Shown one piece after another: positions 8,911 to 17,381 of a stretch of 22,427 bases of DNA (positions within the stretch are counted from its first letter, which is position 1; each line of letters begins with the position of its first letter). This DNA comes from Saprospiraceae bacterium (GTDB taxonomy: Bacteria > Bacteroidota > Bacteroidia > Chitinophagales > Saprospiraceae): NCBI GenBank assembly GCA_017995875.1, contig JAGOIB010000015.1, positions 1 to 22,427 on the forward strand. The letters run 5' to 3'. A program made the position numbers and the translations under genes. Below the pieces are notes generated by a model. That model was not told the origin of the DNA. It saw only the letters and a program-made list of their open reading frames with translations, and made no database searches.

Positions 8911-11832
8911 TTAGAATTCCACATTGACACCAAACGTGATAGTGCGGGATTGTGGGTATGTACCATAATCGATGCCGAGTTCAGTGGCGCTCCTTCCAAA
9001 GGCATTCACCTCCGGATCAAAACCACTGTATTTTGTAAAGGTCAATAAATTCTGACCGGTCACATACAAGGATAGTTTCTGGATTTTCATACGCTCCAAT
9101 TTTTTTGGATTTATGTTATAGGCCAGGGTCAAAGATTTCAATCTTAGATAGGAACCATCTTCCACAAAGCGCGTAGAATTACGAACGTTGTTGATGTTGC
9201 CTCCACCAATCGCTCTGGGAATGTCAGTTATCCTGTTGGTCGTAGTCCATCTGTCAAGCACAGCAACAGATTGGTTTTTACTATCAAACATACCTTCCAG
9301 GTCGATGCGAGTCGCATTGAATATATCATTACCCTGGCTGCCCTGGAAAAAGATATTCAGATCGAAATTTTTCCACGACAAGGTATTTGTAAATCCGTAA
9401 GTGAAATCTGGATTGCCATCACCGATGATCGTACGATCTCCCGGATCAAACATCCCGTTTTCATTGACGTCTTTGTAGTTCAGATCACCTGTTTCCTCAT
9501 CAACCCCTTCTGAGACATACCCATAGAATACCCCGAGAGGTAATCCCGCACGTACAATTGATACATCCTGGTTGTTGCTGTAGATGCGTCCGAAGTAATA
9601 CACTTCGGTATAATCCAACTGAAGTACTTTGTTTTTGTTGAAGGAGATATTAAAATCAGTGGTCCATTTGAAATCGCCTGTAGTATTGATGGTTCCCAAA
9701 GCAAATTCAAGCCCTTTATTTTCTATGACACCCGCATTGGTTTGAATCGTAGAGATTGGCAGCGAATTGGAGAGCTGCACATTCATCAGCAGGTCATTCG
9801 TTTTTTTATAATATGCATCTGCAGAGAAGTTCAACCTGCCTGTCCAGAGAGACAGGTCAAGTCCGATGTTTGACTGAGTAGTTGTTTCCCAACGAAGATC
9901 TGGATTACCATAGGTCACCTGAGCAGAAGCTGGACCTGAAAGTGGATTGGTTTGCGGCTGGCGGTAATAGGAGACCAGACCATATTGCGCATAATTAGGA
10001 ATTCCTTCCTGATTACCGTTTTTACCCCAGCCAAAACGTAGTTTCATATCGTATATAGCGTCCAATGATTGCATGAATGGTTCCGCTGAAATACGCCATC
10101 CAACAGAGATGGATGGCATCGTGCCCCATGGATCTGCGAGTTTGGAAGAGCCATCTCTGCGAAGCGATGCTGTCAGCAGATATTTGCTTTTGTAATTGTA
10201 CATGTAGCGCCCAAAAAAAGAAGCTAATGCCCACTCCTGCACATCAGTTGATCCCGTGATCACATTGGCAGCATTTAAAGTCTGTACATTGATATCATCC
10301 GGATAATCTGTGCCATATAAGTAAGAATCACTCCATTTTGATTTTTGAATACTGCTTCCAATCAGGAAAGACATATGATGATCATCAAAATCTTTTGTGT
10401 AGTTGACGGTGTTTTCCCATAACAGAATGCTGGTATTAGATTTATCAGCTTGTCCGATTCCATTATTGTTTCGGCCATAGGTGGTCTTGAACGGGTCGAG
10501 ATAATAATCCCATTGATGTGAATTAATATCCGCTCCGAAATTTGTTTTTAAAGAGAAGCCCTCAAAAATAGCAGCCTCGAGTGTGATGTTTCCAAAAAGC
10601 CTCGTATCGATTGCTTCTTGTTCGGCACCAAACATATACGCAATTGGGTTTTCCCAGGATGGTTGAAATGGGTTTGGATCATATTGTCCACTTCCATCAT
10701 CTTTATAGATATCAAGGAAAGGAGGTGTATTCAACGCACTCATGATGACACCACCTCGACCGCTACTCGCATTGTCAGGTGTATCCTTAGTGCTGGAACG
10801 AAGTAAATTCATATTCACACCGATAGTCAACCACTTTGTGGCTTGATTATCGAGATTCAAACGCAACGAGTATCGATCAAAACGAGCTGGTTTGGCAATA
10901 CCTGTTTGACTTAGATAGTTCGCAGAGATTAAGTAGCGGGTGATGTCAGTTCCTCCCTGAAAAGCAAGTTGATAACTCTGAATCGTACCATATCCAAAAG
11001 TCTCATCCTGCCAGTTTGTATAAGATGTCTCAGAGGGGTCCATCGCTCCGGGAGCGATCTGATTCATGAGATCGCGATATTGTTTGGTCGTAAGTGTTTC
11101 AATGGTTTTACGAATATCGGACACCCCATAATAAGCATTGAATGAGATTGAGTTTTTTCCTGCTGCACCACGTTTGGTGGTAATGAGCACGACTCCATTG
11201 GCAGCCCGTGCACCATAGATACCGGCAGAAGATGCATCTTTCAGTACAGTCATAGACTCAATGTCTGTTGGATTCAACCCTCGTATATCAGTGGTTGGAA
11301 CACCATCAACAACATAGAGAGGCTCATTGCCGGCAAGTACGGAAGTACTACCACGAACCCTTACAGCAATATCTCCTCCTGGCTTACCGGAAGGTTGCAC
11401 AACTTGCACGCCTGCGGCTGAGCCCTGGAGTGCTTCCGCTGCAGAAACCATTGGCCGGTTTTCAATCGTTTCTTTTCCTACTACAACTACAGAGGTAGTC
11501 ACATCTGCTTTACGTTGCGTTCCATAGCCGATGATTACCACGTCATCCAAGCCGATGTTGGCAACTTCCAACACCACATTGATGATAAGATTATCACCTA
11601 CCGGAATTTCGACTGCATCATAACCTGTGTATGAAAAAACAAGCGTGCCTTGTGTTGCCTCAATACTGTACGTTCCGTCCGTTTGAGTGACAGTGCCTAT
11701 GGAGGTGCCTTTCACCATGATTACAGCTCCTATGAGCGGTTCACCCTGGGCATCAGTGACAGTGCCGCTGATCTGAGCTTGTATGTTGAAAGCAAAGAAA
11801 AGGCAGATGAATGTATATATGACTTTGATCAT
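8911..11832 (-). CDS. susC: SusC/RagA family TonB-dependent outer-membrane transporter
   Basis: A 973-residue transporter importing oligosaccharides with TonB energy. The frame stays open to 11985, but the signal peptide starts at ATG 11832 (MIKVIYTFICLFFAFNIQAQ), so the extra 51 residues are rejected. Order: signal peptide 1-20; carboxypeptidase-D-regulatory-like beta-sandwich about 22-100 (SGTVTDAQGEPLIGA); TonB-box-like GYGTQRKADVT; plug domain about 110-225 with the SusC signature LYVVDGVP; beta-barrel to the end, closing on the aromatic terminus FGVNVEF. No truncation or frameshift is seen. It pairs with the adjacent SusD. Confidence 0.96.
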   Translation of the reverse strand: MIKVIYTFICLFFAFNIQAQISGTVTDAQGEPLIGAVIMVKGTSIGTVTQTDGTYSIEATQGTLVFSYTGYDAVEIPVGDNLIINVVLEVANIGLDDVVIIGYGTQRKADVTTSVVVVGKETIENRPMVSAAEALQGSAAGVQVVQPSGKPGGDIAVRVRGSTSVLAGNEPLYVVDGVPTTDIRGLNPTDIESMTVLKDASSAGIYGARAANGVVLITTKRGAAGKNSISFNAYYGVSDIRKTIETLTTKQYRDLMNQIAPGAMDPSETSYTNWQDETFGYGTIQSYQLAFQGGTDITRYLISANYLSQTGIAKPARFDRYSLRLNLDNQATKWLTIGVNMNLLRSSTKDTPDNASSGRGGVIMSALNTPPFLDIYKDDGSGQYDPNPFQPSWENPIAYMFGAEQEAIDTRLFGNITLEAAIFEGFSLKTNFGADINSHQWDYYLDPFKTTYGRNNNGIGQADKSNTSILLWENTVNYTKDFDDHHMSFLIGSSIQKSKWSDSYLYGTDYPDDINVQTLNAANVITGSTDVQEWALASFFGRYMYNYKSKYLLTASLRRDGSSKLADPWGTMPSISVGWRISAEPFMQSLDAIYDMKLRFGWGKNGNQEGIPNYAQYGLVSYYRQPQTNPLSGPASAQVTYGNPDLRWETTTQSNIGLDLSLWTGRLNFSADAYYKKTNDLLMNVQLSNSLPISTIQTNAGVIENKGLEFALGTINTTGDFKWTTDFNISFNKNKVLQLDYTEVYYFGRIYSNNQDVSIVRAGLPLGVFYGYVSEGVDEETGDLNYKDVNENGMFDPGDRTIIGDGNPDFTYGFTNTLSWKNFDLNIFFQGSQGNDIFNATRIDLEGMFDSKNQSVAVLDRWTTTNRITDIPRAIGGGNINNVRNSTRFVEDGSYLRLKSLTLAYNINPKKLERMKIQKLSLYVTGQNLLTFTKYSGFDPEVNAFGRSATELGIDYGTYPQSRTITFGVNVEF

Positions 11833-11950
11833 ATTCGTTTGACTTGAGTTGAAGAGGATTAGCGTCCATGAGAGGATTCGCGAGTGCATTGTAGTCGATA
11901 AGGCAACTTCTGTTTTGTTATTTATCAGGTCACCACAATGAGTAAAGAGA

Positions 11951-11982
11951 GGCACACGGAAAATTAATTTTTTCCGTGTGCC
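11951..11982 (-). terminator. Strong hairpin between the PKD lipoprotein gene and susC
   Basis: A perfect 13-bp stem: GGCACACGGAAAA (11951-11963) pairs with TTTTCCGTGTGCC (11970-11982) around a TTAATT loop. It begins 21 bp after the stop codon of the PKD lipoprotein gene and ends about 120 bp before the susC start. The T-run lies inside the stem rather than behind it, so it is either an intrinsic terminator of Bacteroidota style or an attenuator or processing hairpin that sets the PKD-protein to SusC ratio. Confidence 0.7.
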
Positions 11983-12003
11983 CATTTGATGATTAGCTAA
12001 TGA

Positions 12004-13767
12004 TTAGCGTACTAAAACGACAGTCCATCCCTGAGATCCATCATGCGCTGCTGTATAATCAACAGATACGGTCATGGTTTCAGTGGTGCCGTCATTGACA
12101 TAACTCATGACTTCGTACTGCGTAGAGGTCAATCCACCATTAGGAAGGTTGGCGCCATCAGTATTTTCACCGCCATAATAGCCTTTGTAAAAACCGAGGA
12201 AAGCTGCACCCGATGTGCCATTTTGCAAATGGATGATAGGTCGTCCGGAGGGTGAAGCAGAAGCTTCGGTAAAAGTCCAGGAATGGACTCCTGATCCAAA
12301 CGCCGCACCATTACCACTAGCCGCAACTTCAGCATCTGTCCAGCATCCGTTTGGACTGCCCATATACCCGTCATTTCTTGCGTCACCGTTTGTTTTGTAT
12401 TCATAGACCCCACCTGCACTGAAGATGAATTCATCGTTGGTAATACAAGACCAATCGTCTCCACCTGTTGAAGTGCCATCAAGGAAATTTGGTGGTACTT
12501 GCCACCAGTCAGGTTTGCCCAATCCGGGACCTACAAAAATAGAGGTGGCTGCATTACGCACTCGCCATGCACCCCCAATAAGGTTACCTGCAGTCATATC
12601 TCCGGAGATGGTAATGACTCTGGACGCTACAGCAGTACCACTGCCTTTTGTGCCGGTCAGAGTTACTGTATACAAGCCAGGATTTGTATATGTATGGACC
12701 GGATTTGCTTCAGCTGATGTGTTACCATCTCCAAAATTCCAGTTGTAGCTCGTAGCATCATATGAGTTGTTAGTAAACGTTGCAACCTTTTCTGCTACGT
12801 TAGCACTGAAGCCTACCACAGGTGGCTCATTAGCAGGATTGTCATAATGCACCAGGGTAATTCTCCAGTAAGCGTCATCATTGCCTGACGTATTTCCGGG
12901 AAACTTATAATTGGACTCCAGGATAAGTGTGTCAGTAGTTCCTTCAGACAATTTGACGAGGTCATATTGTACAGATGTCTGTGGTACACTGACCTCTGCA
13001 TCTGTACCTATTTTGGGCAGAGCAATGAAGGCACCAAGCCCGGATACTGTCAATTGACCACTCCCGAGTGAAAAAGTGTGTGTGCCATCACCAAAAGCAG
13101 AAAGATCACTACCACCTGGACCTGTAAGGTGAGCAGCAGTGGTTGGAAAGCAATCGTTTGCTGGTTCAAAGACATTTCCTTCAGCCCAAAAGTCTCCATT
13201 AGAGTTATAGGTGAAGCTGCCATTGACGTTAAAGATAAATTCATCATTCATGGTGCATGGGCGGTTGACGATATCATCATTGTCCCTTCCGAGTCCCCAC
13301 CAAACAGAACTTCTGTCGAAAGGACCCACTTCCAGAGGCCATCGACCTACGCTGGCAGTGCGAAGCAACTTCCAGGATTTAGATGATGTGCCCGCAAGTA
13401 TCAGCAGATCTGCAGCGGTATTGGAAATGGATACAGATTGGGATACGACATCCGAATCGCTTCCTTTAGTTGCGGTAAGCGTGACAGTGTAGATTCCATC
13501 CTGAGCATATGTGTGCACAGGGTTTACCTCTGTAGAAAGCCCTGTATTGTCCCCAAAATTCCAGGAAATTGCATCATAGTTCATGGACGTATTGGTGAAA
13601 GTGACTTTCTTGTAATTGTCCATAGATACTTCAAAAGAAAATCCTGCAATGACTGCCGGGGTAGGATCGTCGTCTTTTTTGCAGGAGTAAGCCAATAATA
13701 AGGTGGCTGAAAAAAGGATCAGCCAGGTCCTTTGAATTACATTTCTCATAAAATTTTGTTTAAACAT
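12004..13767 (-). CDS. Two-PKD surface lipoprotein with a duplicated glycan-binding-like module (candidate SGBP)
   Basis: A 587-residue lipoprotein (lipobox LAYSC, C29), arranged as PKD1 (about 39-116), module A (121-308), PKD2 (about 316-388), module B (391-587). Modules A and B are homologous. Shared positions are W132/W401 in W[KR][LV]R, VGP 147-149/412-414, WW 156-157/421-422, C171/C441 in C..NDEFIF, an NGD, C206/C475, FG.G.H (225-230/490-495) and a closing W..TLV/WTVVLV strand. The paired cysteines have the same spacing (35 and 34 residues), so a disulfide per module is likely. Exposed aromatic pairs and the place beside susCD suggest a surface glycan-binding protein, with PKD domains as spacers. 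No catalytic motif was recognised. I cannot name a family for the module. An alternative start is ATG 13749, which gives the same signal peptide. Confidence 0.85.
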   Translation of the reverse strand: MFKQNFMRNVIQRTWLILFSATLLLAYSCKKDDDPTPAVIAGFSFEVSMDNYKKVTFTNTSMNYDAISWNFGDNTGLSTEVNPVHTYAQDGIYTVTLTATKGSDSDVVSQSVSISNTAADLLILAGTSSKSWKLLRTASVGRWPLEVGPFDRSSVWWGLGRDNDDIVNRPCTMNDEFIFNVNGSFTYNSNGDFWAEGNVFEPANDCFPTTAAHLTGPGGSDLSAFGDGTHTFSLGSGQLTVSGLGAFIALPKIGTDAEVSVPQTSVQYDLVKLSEGTTDTLILESNYKFPGNTSGNDDAYWRITLVHYDNPANEPPVVGFSANVAEKVATFTNNSYDATSYNWNFGDGNTSAEANPVHTYTNPGLYTVTLTGTKGSGTAVASRVITISGDMTAGNLIGGAWRVRNAATSIFVGPGLGKPDWWQVPPNFLDGTSTGGDDWSCITNDEFIFSAGGVYEYKTNGDARNDGYMGSPNGCWTDAEVAASGNGAAFGSGVHSWTFTEASASPSGRPIIHLQNGTSGAAFLGFYKGYYGGENTDGANLPNGGLTSTQYEVMSYVNDGTTETMTVSVDYTAAHDGSQGWTVVLVR

Positions 13768-14056
13768 TTAGTTATAGTATAGGTAGAAATGGTGCCCTAC
13801 CTGAGGCTTTTTATTCGTTTATACCACCTGACATCAGACCATTCCGCTGGAAGAAGAGTATCTGGCAGTAATTAAGAGCTTATCAGAATTTAAATTGACA
13901 ATTAAAGTAAAAGCCAGAATTAATGCCCATCAGAGTAGAAATGACTGATTTTAAATTTGGCAAAACACTTAATTCTTGTGCACACAAATCAAGCTAAAAG
14001 GGTAGGAAGTTGCTAATTTTTGCACCTGACAAATACTCGACAAGGGAAAAAAGTGT
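13768..14056. other. Upstream region of the PUL (289 bp), no gene seen
   Basis: The gap between the regulator stop and the PKD lipoprotein start should hold the promoter of the PKD lipoprotein gene, on the minus strand. I found no good TAnnTTTG element on that strand. The only symmetric element is the AT-rich palindrome AATTTAAATT at 13887-13896. No hairpin terminator for the regulator gene was recognised. Confidence 0.4.
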
Positions 14057-17000
14057 CTAAAGCTCGCTTATATAATCATTCAGCGAAGCATCCTTCTCCA
14101 GTTCAAGCTTCTTCTTCAGTCTATACTTGCTCTGTTCAACCCCGTTGACCGTGATATTCAGGATTGCAGCAATCTCTGTATTGGAAAATCCCATCCGGAT
14201 AAAACAGCACAGTCGGCTATCAGTGGAAGAGATGTGTGGATGCCTTTGATGGAGCTTTTGGACAAAGTCCTGGTGAACCTGGTTGAACGTGAGCTGAAAT
14301 TGGTCCCAGTAGTTCTTCTGGGTTATTTCGCTTTCGATGGATCTGGTCAGACGGTGTAATTCCCGGGATTTGGATTGATGTTCATCGGTTTCGATCTTCC
14401 GGATCTCACCTTTTAGATCCTCCAGAAACTGGTTTTTATGTGCACTTTGAAGCACAGAGGCACTGAGTTGGGCCTGTTTGTTCAGTATGTCCTTCTCAAG
14501 ATTCTCATTCTGTAAACGCAGGATTTCTTGTTCGGCAGCCATGGCATGTTGCCGAAACCTGATTTTTTGACGGTTCAATAAAAACTGAATCATCAACAGT
14601 ACTATTATGATCCCGGCACCAATCGCCGCCAGGAGGAACCACCAGGTGGTCCAGAAAGGTGGAGAAACAATAATCTTCAAAGTGCGGGGAGATGTATTCC
14701 ATACACCATCGCTATTGGAAGCTTTTACTTCAAGCACGTATTCACCACCCGGTAACGAAGAGTAATTTGCAAACCGCTGTTTTGGTCCAACAATATGCCA
14801 TGTGGTGTCAAATCCAATCAGACGATAGGCAAACTGGTTTTTATCGGGTTGTGAATAATCCGTGGTGGTGAAGCTGAATTGAATTCCTTTGTCCTGGTAG
14901 GAGAACCGGACAACAGTTGTTGAATCATTGATCGGACCTGAGAGAATAGTCCTTCCTGCAAATGAACCGATAGGAATTGATTGGTTGGAGAGACTAAATT
15001 CAGTAAAAACTACTTTAGGGGCACTCATGTTCTCACTCACCTGGTCAGGTTGGATGAAAGAATATCCATTTGTGCTACCAAGGATCAATCTACCATCGTT
15101 CAGTTTTAACGCGGCACCCGGATTGTACTGGTTGTTTTCGAGAAACGGTTCTGAACCTACCTTGATAAACCGGCCTTCCTTTTTATTCCATCTAACGATA
15201 CCCGCCTGGGTGGTGATCCATAGATATCCATGTGATCCCTGGACGATACTGTTGATCATATTAGAAGGGAGTCCTTGTTCGACAGCATATGCCTGGAATG
15301 AATCGGTGCCTGATTGGTAGGCATTGAGTCCGGCATTTTCAGTTCCGATCCATATCGTGCCGTCATCATCCTGAAAGAGACACCGGATTTTTTCACTTGC
15401 CAGGCTTAACGAGTCATTAGCGTCATGGTGATATTGGGTGATATGGAATGGGGTAGTGGAATGATCGATTCGGCTCAGTCCGTTGTTTTCTGTTGCGATC
15501 CACAGCCACGGACGCGTCTTGTCAAGAAGGATATCGATGACTTGTGTCCCTGAGATACTGTTTTTATTATTTGCATCGGGTAGGAACCGGATAAATGAAT
15601 TTTGTCCTTTTTTAAGGTAAGACACACCCGCACCCAAAGTTCCAATCCAAAGACCTCCATCCGCTGCAAGTTCCAGATCCCATACATTGTTGTGACTAAG
15701 GCTGGTGGGGTCATCCGGATTATTTTGAAATTGTTTCACGATCCCTGTCTGAGGATTATACAGATAAAGCCCTCTTGCAAAAGTCCCAAGCCAAAGATTC
15801 CCATCAGGAAGTGATACCAGACTTGTGATCACATTAAGACCGGGAGGATTTTTTGCAGATTTTTCGATAGAGACCAATTGAACGGGGTTCTTTCGTACAT
15901 CCAATTGAAACAACCCACCGCCATCAGTGCCCATCCAGACATTTCTATCTTTGTCCTGATCCAGGCAGAGGACAGAGCGCAGGCCCTCTAATCTTTCCAG
16001 CGCATACTGTCGATCCATGACGAATGGAGGGAAGACAGTTTTATGCAGATTGATACCTCCATTGAAGGTGCCGATCCATAGATTGTCTGAAGAATCAAAC
16101 ATCAGATCATACAGCGCATCTGAATTGAGCGAATTGAGAAATTCAGGTTGATACCTGAAGTGCTTCCATTCTTCCGTAATGGGATCAAAATAATTGAGCC
16201 CACCTCCGTCTGTCGCAATCCATAGTTTTCCATGTTTATCGGGCACCAGATCGGTGATTCGTCTGTTGCTCAGTCCTTCACCTGTCAGTGGGTTTGGTTC
16301 AAATCTATCAATGACGTTGAGTTTCTGCAGATCGATTTCATAGAGGCCACTACCTTCTGTACCGATCCAAAGATTTCCATTCGATCCAAGACAAAGCGAT
16401 TTAGCAAATCCATCCATGTCATCACTTTCCGCGCTATGGATCGTGTATAATGAATCGGATGACCAGTCAAACAGATTGATCCCTTTTCCTGCAGTTCCGA
16501 TCCAGATCCGGCCGCTGGGATCTTCCTGAAAATCAAAAACAAAATCATTGTTGAGCCTTCTGTTGTCCGGTGTGCAGGTAGTACAAAAGTGAGCGATCTT
16601 GTTATACTCCTTGTCAAACACAACAGTACCTGCAGCATATGTCCCTAGCCAGAAATTGCCCCGGCTGTCCTGAAAAATAGATCTCACCGTGATGGTGTTC
16701 CAATCAACCGAATTATCCTCTTTAAAAGGAAAGCGAAGAAACCTCCCGGTGGTTCTTTCCAGCACGCTCACACCACCATTGAGATGACCTATCCAGATGT
16801 TCCCAACATTATCATTCCACAGTGTCAGCACCGATTGACTCTTGATAGCGTATGGATTTTTGGGATCAGGTAGAAATACCTTGAATTCATAACCATCGAA
16901 GCGGTTCAATCCAAACCGGGTGCCTGCCCAGATGATCCCCAGTTGATCTTCCAGCAAGGCATGTACAGTCGTGTATGACAACCCATCATCCACCGTCAGA

Positions 17001-17110
17001 TGATCAAACGAAAAAGTCGAAGCATTCCTCTGGCCATACACAGGAGCACATAATAGTATAGTGCTGGTGAGGGCAGAAACGAAAAAGGAAGAAATGCACA
17101 ATTTGGTCAT
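14057..17110 (-). CDS. Membrane-anchored sensor-regulator: double seven-blade propeller, Y_Y_Y, coiled coil, LuxR-type HTH (no kinase)
   Basis: A 1017-residue protein: signal peptide 1-26; periplasmic Reg_prop repeats with 13-14 recurring G.[IL]W[IL]GT-type motifs, enough for two seven-bladed propellers; Y_Y_Y domain at about 752-816; one transmembrane helix at about 822-845; a cytoplasmic coiled coil (about 850-925); and a C-terminal helix-turn-helix of the LuxR/GerE kind at 959-1017 (RMGFSNTEIAAILNITVNGVEQSKYRLKKKL). Classical hybrid two-component PUL regulators have the same periplasmic half but carry histidine kinase, receiver and AraC domains. Here no H-box or ATP-binding motifs are present and the output domain sits directly behind the coiled coil, so this is a one-component, membrane-tethered transcription factor. 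Its place directly upstream of the PUL on the same strand suggests it controls that PUL (inference). Confidence 0.9.
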   Translation of the reverse strand: MTKLCISSFFVSALTSTILLCAPVYGQRNASTFSFDHLTVDDGLSYTTVHALLEDQLGIIWAGTRFGLNRFDGYEFKVFLPDPKNPYAIKSQSVLTLWNDNVGNIWIGHLNGGVSVLERTTGRFLRFPFKEDNSVDWNTITVRSIFQDSRGNFWLGTYAAGTVVFDKEYNKIAHFCTTCTPDNRRLNNDFVFDFQEDPSGRIWIGTAGKGINLFDWSSDSLYTIHSAESDDMDGFAKSLCLGSNGNLWIGTEGSGLYEIDLQKLNVIDRFEPNPLTGEGLSNRRITDLVPDKHGKLWIATDGGGLNYFDPITEEWKHFRYQPEFLNSLNSDALYDLMFDSSDNLWIGTFNGGINLHKTVFPPFVMDRQYALERLEGLRSVLCLDQDKDRNVWMGTDGGGLFQLDVRKNPVQLVSIEKSAKNPPGLNVITSLVSLPDGNLWLGTFARGLYLYNPQTGIVKQFQNNPDDPTSLSHNNVWDLELAADGGLWIGTLGAGVSYLKKGQNSFIRFLPDANNKNSISGTQVIDILLDKTRPWLWIATENNGLSRIDHSTTPFHITQYHHDANDSLSLASEKIRCLFQDDDGTIWIGTENAGLNAYQSGTDSFQAYAVEQGLPSNMINSIVQGSHGYLWITTQAGIVRWNKKEGRFIKVGSEPFLENNQYNPGAALKLNDGRLILGSTNGYSFIQPDQVSENMSAPKVVFTEFSLSNQSIPIGSFAGRTILSGPINDSTTVVRFSYQDKGIQFSFTTTDYSQPDKNQFAYRLIGFDTTWHIVGPKQRFANYSSLPGGEYVLEVKASNSDGVWNTSPRTLKIIVSPPFWTTWWFLLAAIGAGIIIVLLMIQFLLNRQKIRFRQHAMAAEQEILRLQNENLEKDILNKQAQLSASVLQSAHKNQFLEDLKGEIRKIETDEHQSKSRELHRLTRSIESEITQKNYWDQFQLTFNQVHQDFVQKLHQRHPHISSTDSRLCCFIRMGFSNTEIAAILNITVNGVEQSKYRLKKKLELEKDASLNDYISEL

Positions 17111-17130
17111 GATGGTATCAACTCACCGAA

Positions 17131-17157
17131 CGATACTTTTTTTCAAAAAAAGTATCG
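17131..17157. terminator. Perfect 27-bp odd palindrome in front of the regulator gene
   Basis: Arms CGATACTTTTTTT (17131-17143) and AAAAAAAGTATCG (17145-17157) around a single C, 21 bp upstream of the regulator start codon. It could end transcription arriving from the O-methyltransferase gene, or it could be an operator or 5'-leader hairpin of the regulator. The T7/A7 core resembles the hairpin behind aat/serA, which favours a terminator. Confidence 0.55.
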
Positions 17158-17164
17158 ATGATGT

Positions 17165-17219
17165 ATAATCGTAAATCGTAAATCAAAAATCGTCAATTGT
17201 CAATCGTTATTCGTCAATA
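17165..17219. repeat. Degenerate heptad repeat, consensus CGTCAAT / CGTAAAT
   Basis: About seven 7-bp units of the same family as those at 4154-4208 and 4313-4425. This block lies beyond an inverted repeat rather than directly behind a stop codon. Confidence 0.65.
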
Positions 17220-17229
17220 TCTCACACCC

Positions 17230-17280
17230 TCAATTCGTTTGTTAGGTCGGGTGCAACAAGACCCTACAAAAACGAATTGA
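17230..17280. repeat. 51-bp imperfect inverted repeat
   Basis: Perfect outer arms TCAATTCGTTT (17230-17240) and AAACGAATTGA (17270-17280), and an inner stem TAGGTC / GACCCTA with one bulge. It lies between two repeat arrays. It is either a compact interspersed element or a terminator of the O-methyltransferase transcript. Confidence 0.6.
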
Positions 17281-17299
17281 CACTTAGCCCCACACCTCT

Positions 17300-17381
17300 C
17301 ACATTCTCACATTCTCACACTCTTACGTTCTCACGTTCTCACGTTCTTACACTCTTACGTTCTTACGCTCTTACGTTCTCA
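17300..17381 (-). repeat. Octameric repeat, ten units starting with the O-methyltransferase stop codon
   Basis: On the minus strand ten consecutive 8-bp units match T[AG]AGA[AG][CT]G. The first three bases of the first unit are the TGA stop codon (17381-17379). Every unit opens with TAA or TGA, and because 8 is not a multiple of 3 the array gives stops in all three frames. After the tenth unit follows TGAGAGGTGTGGG; 12 bp of this recur at the far end of the array at 21956-22000. Confidence 0.85.

Noticed and set aside
11833..11985. 51-residue N-terminal extension of SusC
   Set aside because: The signal peptide begins at ATG 11832; the upstream residues are non-hydrophobic and would hide it.
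14057..14600. Histidine kinase domain expected for a hybrid two-component PUL regulator
   Set aside because: No H-box, N-box or G-box is visible; the segment is a coiled coil followed by a LuxR-type HTH.
14928..15320. 130-residue + strand frame
   Set aside because: Antisense to the regulator's propeller repeats; no recognisable domain.
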